Notes under the pieces: generated by a model
What the model saw: the letters and a program-made list of their open reading frames with translations, nothing else
Told to the model about the DNA's origin: nothing
The model's database searches: none
Position numbers and translations under genes: made by a program
Shown here: piece by piece, positions 56,998 to 64,000 of the stretch
Layout of the letters: each line of letters begins with the position of its first letter
Numbering within the stretch: position 1 is the first letter of the stretch
Assembly (NCBI GenBank): GCA_001794055.1
Contig: MGJB01000006.1
Coordinates: forward strand, 62,001-126,000
DNA: 64,000 nucleotides
Reading direction: 5' to 3'
DNA from: Candidatus Yanofskybacteria bacterium RIFCSPHIGHO2_01_FULL_41_26
GTDB lineage: Bacteria; Patescibacteria; Paceibacteria; 2-02-FULL-40-12; GWA2-44-9

Positions 56998-59900
56998 TTA
57001 CCTCTGGAAGGTCGGACCATACAACGGCAAGCTTCTTATGATACCCGTCGCTGAAGGCGTATCTAAAGAATTTGTCGTATTGTCATAGTTGCCTACCCAG
57101 TTGATCAAGCCAGCCAGATCATCCTGCAAAGTTACTTGGAAGTAATCGGCAGCTCTGCCTGTAGTTCCAGCATTTGCATAGTGCTGTGTCGGGTTGTTCA
57201 ATCTGATACTGAAGGTCCTTGTTTCTCCTCCAGCAATTTCTATATCCTGACCGGTAAAGTTGAAGGATATGGAAGCGTTCCAGTCCGGTCGGACACCAGA
57301 GGAACCATTCCCCATGCTAATGGTCTGACTTGTATCAGCCGCACCGGGAGTGCCAAGGCCTCTAAGAGCGCTCGGACCGTCAATCACGGTTCCCTGTTCA
57401 TCCAAGACAGAGAAGGTAGTGCTGGTTGTCGTATTTACATGTGAGTCACCAGAAGCTACCACTTCAAAGTTGATGGAACCGGATCCGTTATGTTCATTGT
57501 CAAATCTCAAGTTGGCAGTGGCAAGACCCATCGCCGTTACCGAGAATTTGAACACAGTCGGAGTGCCTATCAAGCTGTATGGCGAAGATAGGGCAACCTG
57601 CTCAATCTTCGGAAATACTCTATAAACGGTCTGGTTATACGCACCAGACACATCATTAATGTTCGTGCTGGTACCATCCAGTACGGTGCCCGAACCCTCA
57701 CCAACTGCTCTGAATCCGTTAGTGAAGCTCCCGTCATACCTGTCAACCAAATCCAACGAGAAGGCGACCAGTGTGGTGTCAGCAGTTGTACCTGTAGTTT
57801 GGGTAGCTCCTTCATCCTTGGTCTTCATGTCGGCGTTCACGGCAATTTCCAAACTTGCGTCTTTCGGAACATAAGGTCTGTCTGCATCTGTGGTTGACCA
57901 ATTGAAGTTCGCGGAAGCCGCATTGCTAAACGACTGGAACTTGGTCATCGTAGCTCCCGATTTAGTCTTGTAGGTCAAGATAACATTTTTGACATTTTTG
58001 GCGCTCGTATCTTCGTCAGAAGAGGAAGCGGCAATCGTCAATTTCTCAATATATTGAGCCTCATCTGTAGCGGTTAATCTGAACTTGGAGACCGGAGCGT
58101 TTACCTGGCCCCAATATAAGGCGCCTTTTACAGGACTTGAAGCGGCAGTGGCCAATGTCATTGAACCGCTATTCTTCACGGTCAAGACCTGGGTCGGGGT
58201 TGTAGTGCCATTAACTGCAGCAGCGCCGGGATTTACGGTGTTGGAATCAGAATCCAACGAGGTAACATCTCCTGTTGCGGCGATGTCGAAGGAATAGACG
58301 TCACCAGCTGTACCTGAAGCGGTATTGTTGGACAAATCAACCCTTACCAACATTGTCTTTGACGTTCCTGCTGGAATATTCCAGTCCAAGTTCGAGAAAG
58401 TCATCGTACCTGTTCCGGAAGTACCCAACAAATTACTTGAAATCTTGTCTGAACCGGCAATCAAAACACCCGTTCCGGCTTCATATAACTGAACCTTGGC
58501 CGTTGCATTAGCAATTGATATTCCCGTATCTGTCGTATCAGTACCTTCGTCCAAAGTTGCGCCTGAATCAGCGGCATAACCAGTAATCTTAATAGTAGTT
58601 ACCTTGAGCGCAGAAGCCTGGCCTGCGGCAAAGGTAATACCAACCGCATCAACATCCTTCATGCCCCTTATCTTTGTCTGGTCAGTCGGAGAACCGGCTA
58701 AGCTCAAAGTCAAAGCGGAAGAAGTAATAGTAATGTTAGAACCGGCAATATCCGAACGGGGAACGATATCCGCGGAAGCAACCGCAGTATTTGTTCCGGC
58801 ATACTTCATCTTGGATACAGCGGCAGTATCATCGCTGTAATCATCCAATATGACCTTGAATACGCTGTCAGTATCAAGCAATTGAGTGCCACTGCCAAGC
58901 GAAGTGTCTACGTCGCCGGTAACTTTGAAGTTGTAAGTTACGCCGGCAAGCAGATCAAGGGTGTCGGTAAATTGTTCTTGAGCGCCTGTTGCGTTGTCGG
59001 GACAGCTGCCAGAATCATCAGCATGGTCAAATGCCGTGCCGTCTTTAGGACCCATCACAACAGTGTTGGTATCCTCATTCCAGACCTTGACATCGTTTAG
59101 GTCGTCCCAGTCACCTTCGGTTGCGGCATTATCATATGTGCCGTCATTTCCAGAATCAGCACAAATAGTGAACTCGGTCTGTTTGATCTCTATGTTTGAA
59201 GCGGCGGTCATCGAGAATCTCAACAGAGTAACATCAGCTACCTGTGTACCAATCGTAGTGGCATTAGGACCGTTGTAAACCAAGGTCAATGCTCCACCCA
59301 TAAGCGTCAAGGTAGTTGCTTCAGCGGCAGTGTCAAGAGCGGCAATACCCTGAGCAGCGGTAGCATTAGTAGTATCCATACCTTGGCCATATTGGTCGCC
59401 CACTGCCCAAACATCCGGAGCGGTCTCAAAGTAAAGGTCAACTGTCTCGTCTTTCTTTCCACCCACATCTCCGTAAACCTTGAAGGTGGCATTGCCTCCT
59501 TTAGAGATAGTATATCCAGAACCAAGATCAAAAACGAGATAGTTGGTGCTTGTAACTGAACCCGCCCACTCCATTGCTCCGGTCTTTAGCTTAACATTAG
59601 TCAAATCAGCCGGCTTTAATGTGCCGTCGTTCAACATTGTCAAGCGCTTTACTGAAGCGGCTTCGGTATTTGCCGTAAGCTTAAATTCGGAAAGCTGGGC
59701 TTGCTTCTGTCCAACCGTCGGGTCGGAAAGTGAACCAACTTTAGCGACATCCAGTCGGCCAGACGAAGCGCCGGAGATGGCAAAGTTGTTGCCGCTCAAA
59801 GGCGCTCCGGATACTACTGAACCTCCCGCTGCGGTTACACCCAGCAACTGAAAGTAGTTAACATTACCGGCTCCTCCAGTAAGTATGTCGCCAACAAATG

Positions 59901-60750
59901 AGAGGTCTTTTGAACCGTCCACAGCAATATTCAATAAGAATGATGCCTCACCCGATGCAGACGAAAATGTCTTACCTGAAGTCAATCTTTTTGCTCCATC
60001 GTAGACATATACATTACCAAAGTCATCAGTGGTACCAGGGCCTAATCTCTTAAGAGTCACGGTGTTGACTGTACCCGAACCACTTACTCTAACTCTTAAC
60101 ATCTCAACTCCGGTGGCATTGTTGGTAATAGTCTGGGCTGACGGATTTCCAGGCGCCAACATAACCGACAACGGTCCTGAAACTACTGGAGCCGGGGCAG
60201 CAACTGAACCGCCTCTTGCATAAGCAGGAACTTGATTTACTGAAGAGTAATTAGAACCTACAGAATACAGAGCAAATTCAGCCGCATTGATGACGAAAAC
60301 CTTCTTGAAGAAATTCGGATCATCGGCAACCGCCTGTGCACCAGAGGTATTAACCCAGTGCAACACGGCTACATCTTCTCCGGTTGTTTCTATTCCATAA
60401 ACTTTCTCATCTCCGTCAACTCGGAATAAACCGGAAGTTACAAATGCATCTCTGGCAGCAGCAGATACATTCTTAACACTGGCAAATCCTCCGAGGTGTC
60501 CGTAAAGATTAAAGATTTGCGGATTCAAGAATAATCTCTTGTATCCCCAATCGTTGACGATATAGACATCCGGGTCATCAGAACCGGCTGCGCTAATCGT
60601 GTTGCCTTCTTTCAAACCATAGTCTGAAGGAGCAACTGCGAAAGCTGTAAGAGACAGCACTCCCGAAAGGGATAGTACCGTCGAAACAGCTGTAAGGATC
60701 GCGGCGGTTTTTATCAAACCGACACGATTGCCTTTTAATAAATTCGACAT
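56998..60750 (-). CDS. S-layer-like surface protein
   Basis: Protein of 1250 residues, signal peptide about 1-37 (ending LTAFAVA). Residues ~40-175 are the shared module ISAAGSDDPDVYIVNDWGYKR...HWVNTSGAQAVADD, also in the 44966 protein. The remaining ~1070 residues are repeated beta-sandwich-like blocks rich in Thr, Ser, Ala, Asp and Gly (for example MLRVRVSGSGTVNTVTLKRL, LLRFSMTAASNIEIKQTEF, VGITFAAGQASALKVTTIKI), with few Lys. Size, composition, strong terminator and long leader all suit the main S-layer subunit. No SLH domain is seen, so attachment is by another means. Confidence 0.85.
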   Translation of the reverse strand: MSNLLKGNRVGLIKTAAILTAVSTVLSLSGVLSLTAFAVAPSDYGLKEGNTISAAGSDDPDVYIVNDWGYKRLFLNPQIFNLYGHLGGFASVKNVSAAARDAFVTSGLFRVDGDEKVYGIETTGEDVAVLHWVNTSGAQAVADDPNFFKKVFVINAAEFALYSVGSNYSSVNQVPAYARGGSVAAPAPVVSGPLSVMLAPGNPSAQTITNNATGVEMLRVRVSGSGTVNTVTLKRLGPGTTDDFGNVYVYDGAKRLTSGKTFSSASGEASFLLNIAVDGSKDLSFVGDILTGGAGNVNYFQLLGVTAAGGSVVSGAPLSGNNFAISGASSGRLDVAKVGSLSDPTVGQKQAQLSEFKLTANTEAASVKRLTMLNDGTLKPADLTNVKLKTGAMEWAGSVTSTNYLVFDLGSGYTISKGGNATFKVYGDVGGKKDETVDLYFETAPDVWAVGDQYGQGMDTTNATAAQGIAALDTAAEATTLTLMGGALTLVYNGPNATTIGTQVADVTLLRFSMTAASNIEIKQTEFTICADSGNDGTYDNAATEGDWDDLNDVKVWNEDTNTVVMGPKDGTAFDHADDSGSCPDNATGAQEQFTDTLDLLAGVTYNFKVTGDVDTSLGSGTQLLDTDSVFKVILDDYSDDTAAVSKMKYAGTNTAVASADIVPRSDIAGSNITITSSALTLSLAGSPTDQTKIRGMKDVDAVGITFAAGQASALKVTTIKITGYAADSGATLDEGTDTTDTGISIANATAKVQLYEAGTGVLIAGSDKISSNLLGTSGTGTMTFSNLDWNIPAGTSKTMLVRVDLSNNTASGTAGDVYSFDIAATGDVTSLDSDSNTVNPGAAAVNGTTTPTQVLTVKNSGSMTLATAASSPVKGALYWGQVNAPVSKFRLTATDEAQYIEKLTIAASSSDEDTSAKNVKNVILTYKTKSGATMTKFQSFSNAASANFNWSTTDADRPYVPKDASLEIAVNADMKTKDEGATQTTGTTADTTLVAFSLDLVDRYDGSFTNGFRAVGEGSGTVLDGTSTNINDVSGAYNQTVYRVFPKIEQVALSSPYSLIGTPTVFKFSVTAMGLATANLRFDNEHNGSGSINFEVVASGDSHVNTTTSTTFSVLDEQGTVIDGPSALRGLGTPGAADTSQTISMGNGSSGVRPDWNASISFNFTGQDIEIAGGETRTFSIRLNNPTQHYANAGTTGRAADYFQVTLQDDLAGLINWVGNYDNTTNSLDTPSATGIIRSLPLYGPTFQR

Positions 60751-61186
60751 TTTAATTTTTTAATAACTGAACTGGTGCCGTCGCTCTGACATATCTATAT
60801 TTTTAAATTTCGATATGTCGAGTCAACCAACGCCAGAACAGGTTTTTAATAACACTAATTAACTGAACTGACCGACCACAATATTTCTAAAGTCCACCTA
60901 TTTCGACCTGGCAAATTTTAGAAGTGGTTTACAACTTTAAAACTTAATTTCATTTCTAATCTAAGCATCAATTTTTTCTTGCTGTCCTGATTGTCAATGT
61001 CCTTTCATTGGACTGCCTGCCTCTATAGATATTTCGATATGTCTATCTACGATGTCAATATTTCGAAATATCACTAAAGGCAGAAAGTCCGATATCTACT
61101 CAAAAAACGACCTGAAATTAGATCGATTACGAATCTTTTAATTCTTTAATTCTTCATATTTAATGCCGTTTAACGGCCAGTATTGT
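60751..61186 (-). other. Long structured 5' leader of the S-layer-like gene
   Basis: About 436 nt without a gene between the promoter at 61193 and ATG 60750. It holds an imperfect inverted repeat of 18-nt arms (61019-61036 with 61064-61081, 15 of 18 pairing), a palindrome GCCGTT/AACGGC near the 5' end (around 61165-61177), and three copies of GATATGTC (or its complement) at 60788, 60812 and 61036. No ORF or Shine-Dalgarno is visible. The rest of the gap (61222-61327) shows nothing except TGTGGATAA at 61285. Confidence 0.6.
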
Positions 61187-61192
61187 CCGCCA

Positions 61193-61221
61193 ATACTACA
61201 CAAAATACATTTGACAGTCAA
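61193..61221 (-). promoter_or_regulatory. Distal promoter of the S-layer-like gene
   Basis: On the minus strand TTGACT (61216-61221), 17-nt spacer, TAGTAT (61193-61198). An inverted repeat AGTATTG/CAATACT spans the -10 and start site, a possible operator or 5'-end hairpin. Confidence 0.7.
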
Positions 61222-61327
61222 TGGTGACAAACCATGACTTCATAATAAGTATAAAGGTTATAATAAGGCCTGCAAGGGGTCAAGTGTGGATAAATCAGGC
61301 CATATTTTGGCGTAAAATCAAGGTTTA

Positions 61328-64000
61328 TTATTTGATACTCATTACCTTGCTGCCATACCCCCAAATAACCCTATTTTCACTTAAAACCGGGGATATAACC
61401 GAGCTTACTCCCGTTGAAATGTGCCATCTCTCATTGCCGTCCTTATCAACGCCATAAACATCTCCCGACTGGGTAGAGAAATAGGCACCGCCGTCTTTGT
61501 CTACTGCTATCTGTTGGTTTATTTTACCTTCGGCCTGGAATGACCAACTAACCGTAAGGTCAGATTTATTAAGCGAGAAAAGTTTTGAACCGGAAGCAGG
61601 ATTTGACCAGCTGTAATCTAAACCGACAAGAAGATTGGTCGGGGTAATTGAAACCATTGTTGCCCCCGAACCATTGCTGGCCGGTTCAATAACAGTCGTA
61701 TTCAAAACAGAACCGTCAGGTGGAATGACGAACATTCTAAACCCGAAAGAAGAACCCCCATCATAACCGATAGCCGAATAAGTCTTGCCTGTTGATTTGT
61801 CATGTGACGGATTCGACTGCATACTGCCATTGGCGCCGGTATAAGCCAAATCCCAAATTTTTGAGCCATCAGACAAATATTTTGTAAAAAATTGATTACC
61901 GCTTATCCGTCTTGCCACAACACTATCGCCATTTTCAAGAACAATCGGAACAAAACCACTCAGGCCAGGATTACTGGCTTGGGTCTTTGTTGAGCCGCCT
62001 GTATTTAACACGACAAGCTTGTCGTTGCCGCTTGAATAGGTAAAATATGGTTCACCTTTTTCGGATACAGTAAAAGCTTTGATCGTACTTGCATCATCAT
62101 AATCCCATTTCTTGGTTCCGTCGGAATTAAGAGCCGTAAAAGCCAAAACTCCGCCAGCTCCGATACGGCCAAAATACACCACACCATCAGATAAGATTGC
62201 CGGGGTGCCAATACTGACATTGGTGGCGTATTCCCATTTTTGTACGCCATTTTTATCAAGTTTTATTAATTTTCCGGAACCGTTGGCCGAGCCGAAATAA
62301 ATACCTCCGTCAGCTGAAACAACCGGCTGACCTACAGTATTTCCGGCTCCGGCATCAAATTCCCAGCTTATTGTTGCCCCAACACCCGGCCCCGCCAAAC
62401 TAGCCGCAAAAGACGTGTGATATTGGTCTTTACCGAGCATAGACCAAGCCCCGTCGTCTATCGCGGATGGGAAACTCACCTCGGCTATATTAGAAATATC
62501 TGAACACTTATCCACAGTTTCCCCATTACCGACTTCGCAAGTCGGTATGTTGATAACTTTTGTTTTCAGGGCAAAATAAAGTGTCTGGCCATAGTCATGG
62601 GCAATATCGGGAGTTACGATTTGCGATTCTCCCTCATTTCCGACGCTAGGCAAACTAGAGCTGGCTACTTTTATTGCTAAATCCCAACTGGCGGAAGAAG
62701 GGAAACCGGTGAGCGAATATCGCAAATCGTAACTCAAACTGGCCGGACTGTAACCGCCTGGGTCGGGCGCCGACCATGAAATGGTAAGCGGTGAGTTGAT
62801 GGTGGCCAATAAGTTGGTAACGGCTGATGGAGCTTGAGTTATAACATCAGCGCTATTCTGGGATTTAGGAGTTGATGTGGCGGTAATCCATCCGCCATCC
62901 ATCCGTTGGGCAGTTTTTTTAGTGTCATTGTTGCCAATAATTTCGTCATTGCCGTTTATTTTCCACGCATTTGAACCATCAACTTGGTCAATTACAGTTC
63001 CGGAAATGTCTTTCAAAACTAAATTTTCTCCCGTATTGCCTAAAGCGCCGGTGTATATTTGGTCGGCATCAATATCAGGCAACGTTTGATCATCGGTCCT
63101 TTCTAAGACATAAAAGCCAAACGGACTTATATTGCCAATCAGTGTTATGTCTGGCGTACCGTCTTTTGACTTAAGATTCCAATTGTTAAGATTTATGGTT
63201 TTGTTGGTGATGTTACGAAGTTCTATCCACTCATCGTTCGATAATGACGCTGAGGTTCCCATCCAAGCAATTTCGTTTAGGACAATGTCACCAAGATTGG
63301 CAGTGTCACCATCGGGTTCTGGTGACGGGATGGGTGACGGTGACGGCGATTGTGACGGAGTGGGAGTAGGAGTTGCTTGCGGTGAGCTTGTCGAATCCGG
63401 TGTCGAAGATGACCCGCCTCCTCCGCCGCCATATGAAACAATAACCTGAACCGCTGTGCTGTTTTTGGCTTTAGGCGTTCCGTTTATCAACCCGCCGGTT
63501 GCATCTTTATTTGTTGATGTCCCGGAAAAACTTTTCCAATTTGAGGCGCTATTACCGGCTTTCATCGAATCTATTCTCTCCATTGAATTCTTTGATGTTG
63601 AGTCACCGAAATACCATGCTTCACCCGTGCCACCAACCACATCTACCACAATGCCAATGCTATCAAACAGTCTGATCATTTCGCCTGCATTGTTAAGGCC
63701 TCCTTGGCCAAAACCTGCAGCCAAATCAGCTGTTATATCGCTTACGGTATTATCATCTGTCCTCTCAATTAAAAAATAGGAATTCGCTTGAATAATTGTC
63801 CCTTCCGAGAAAATAATATCAGGGGAATCATCGCTTGAAACCAACCGCCAACTGGATATGTCTATTGGGTTGTTTTCGGTGTTATAAAGCTCAATCCATT
63901 CATCTGTTGCAGAGGCATCCGTCCCCGCCCAGGCAATCTCGTTTATGACCACTGTGCCGAATTTCTTTGCTGTGGATAATTTTGGGATAGGAGATGGGGT
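61328..64000 (-). CDS. Lamin-tail-domain and beta-propeller surface protein (5' end off the window)
   Basis: At least 890 residues; the frame is open to the last base of the window, so the true start lies beyond (a GTG at 63952 is only the first in-frame candidate inside). Two lamin-tail domains are visible: VVINEIAWAGTDASATDEW and DIVLNEIAWMGTSASLSNDEW, about 225 residues apart, joined by a Ser/Pro/Thr-rich linker. A fibronectin-III-like segment (AVTNLLATINSPLTISWSAP) follows, then a PQQ-like beta-propeller (DGGIYFGSANGSGKLIKLDK and similar blades). VINIPTCEVGNGETVDK comes from a palindromic repeat at 62508. Secreted. Confidence 0.86.
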   Translation of the reverse strand, partial: TPSPIPKLSTAKKFGTVVINEIAWAGTDASATDEWIELYNTENNPIDISSWRLVSSDDSPDIIFSEGTIIQANSYFLIERTDDNTVSDITADLAAGFGQGGLNNAGEMIRLFDSIGIVVDVVGGTGEAWYFGDSTSKNSMERIDSMKAGNSASNWKSFSGTSTNKDATGGLINGTPKAKNSTAVQVIVSYGGGGGGSSSTPDSTSSPQATPTPTPSQSPSPSPIPSPEPDGDTANLGDIVLNEIAWMGTSASLSNDEWIELRNITNKTINLNNWNLKSKDGTPDITLIGNISPFGFYVLERTDDQTLPDIDADQIYTGALGNTGENLVLKDISGTVIDQVDGSNAWKINGNDEIIGNNDTKKTAQRMDGGWITATSTPKSQNSADVITQAPSAVTNLLATINSPLTISWSAPDPGGYSPASLSYDLRYSLTGFPSSASWDLAIKVASSSLPSVGNEGESQIVTPDIAHDYGQTLYFALKTKVINIPTCEVGNGETVDKCSDISNIAEVSFPSAIDDGAWSMLGKDQYHTSFAASLAGPGVGATISWEFDAGAGNTVGQPVVSADGGIYFGSANGSGKLIKLDKNGVQKWEYATNVSIGTPAILSDGVVYFGRIGAGGVLAFTALNSDGTKKWDYDDASTIKAFTVSEKGEPYFTYSSGNDKLVVLNTGGSTKTQASNPGLSGFVPIVLENGDSVVARRISGNQFFTKYLSDGSKIWDLAYTGANGSMQSNPSHDKSTGKTYSAIGYDGGSSFGFRMFVIPPDGSVLNTTVIEPASNGSGATMVSITPTNLLVGLDYSWSNPASGSKLFSLNKSDLTVSWSFQAEGKINQQIAVDKDGGAYFSTQSGDVYGVDKDGNERWHISTGVSSVISPVLSENRVIWGYGSKVMSIK
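62508..62556. repeat. In-CDS palindromic element C
   Basis: Core ACCGACTT (62528-62535), 3-nt loop, AAGTCGGT (62539-62546), with TTATCCACA at 62508 and a one-mismatch TGTTGATAA at 62548. Translated as INIPTCEVGNGETVDK. Confidence 0.85.

Noticed and set aside
61221..61457. 78-codon plus-strand frame in the gap and tail of the propeller gene
   Set aside because: Half of it is antisense to a clear gene, it has no ribosome site, and its sequence is AT-driven.
38669..63979. Cluster of DnaA boxes as a replication origin
   Set aside because: The boxes are spread over 25 kb inside coding sequences, with no AT-rich unwinding region and no dnaA, dnaN or rpmH nearby.
1..64000. UGA recoded as glycine, as in some CPR lineages
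   Set aside because: Several genes end at UGA with their conserved C-terminus complete (for example 1649 and 33743), and internal UGA is not needed to maintain any gene.
1..64000. tRNA, rRNA, insertion sequences or prophage
   Set aside because: Looked for clover-leaf ends, transposase motifs, terminal inverted repeats with target duplications and phage genes; none could be supported. The fibre-like 46632 protein has a signal peptide and no phage neighbours.

Overview
The window looks like a surface-glycan and cell-envelope island from a member of the Candidate Phyla Radiation (Patescibacteria, most like Parcubacteria). This is an inference from style, since no rRNA, tRNA or universal marker gene was seen. 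The signs are a very large secreted S-layer-like protein next to several secreted proteins with a shared 'DPDVYIVN...GYKRLFLNP' module, multipass membrane proteins ending in TPR repeats, a Wzy/ligase-TPR fusion, compact overlapping genes, and small palindromic repeats inside coding sequences. UGA is used as a stop (for example at 1649 and 33743), so the recoded SR1/Gracilibacteria code is excluded. Initiation is mixed: some genes have a Shine-Dalgarno, others have a -10 box 6-13 nt before the start and would be leaderless or nearly so.

Layout. 1-8.5 kb: nucleotide-sugar short-chain dehydrogenases and epimerases, a B12-type radical SAM enzyme between two epimerases that lack the usual Tyr of YxxxK, a GT2, and two methyltransferases. 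8.5-18.1 kb: a sialic-acid-like (nonulosonate) set, namely a GmhA-like SIS isomerase, a short NeuB, a PtmA-like SDR, three separate KdsC-like HAD phosphatases, a P-loop kinase, a PQ-loop/SWEET-like membrane protein, a second radical SAM enzyme and a NeuA-type CMP-sugar synthetase. 18.1-24.3 kb: a GT2, a CDP-glucose-4,6-dehydratase-like enzyme, an epimerase/reductase, a PLP 3-dehydratase of RfbH/ColD type (His in place of the Schiff-base Lys) and a YfhO-like membrane protein, which together suggest a 3,6-dideoxyhexose. 24.2-41.3 kb: a dense glycosyltransferase field (nine GT4, one GT2, one GT11 fucosyltransferase, one CgeB-like, one other GT-B-like) around a GDP-L-fucose pair (gmd, fcl). 41.3-55.1 kb: a Wzy/WaaL-TPR protein, a secreted PQQ-type sugar dehydrogenase, secreted proteins and four GT-C membrane enzymes, two of them TMTC-like. 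55-64 kb: secreted proteins, a 1250-residue S-layer candidate with a leader of about 430 nt, and a lamin-tail plus beta-propeller protein running off the window.

Working model: the first half makes unusual activated sugars (CMP-nonulosonate-like, dideoxyhexose, GDP-fucose, radical-SAM-modified sugars), the middle assembles them into a polymer or oligosaccharide, and the last part polymerises or ligates it and glycosylates Thr/Ser-rich exported proteins and the S-layer. No flippase (Wzx), ABC exporter (Wzm/Wzt) or initiating phosphoglycosyltransferase was seen, so the pathway must be completed elsewhere.

All coordinates and motifs were read by eye. Family calls come from motif recognition, not database searches.
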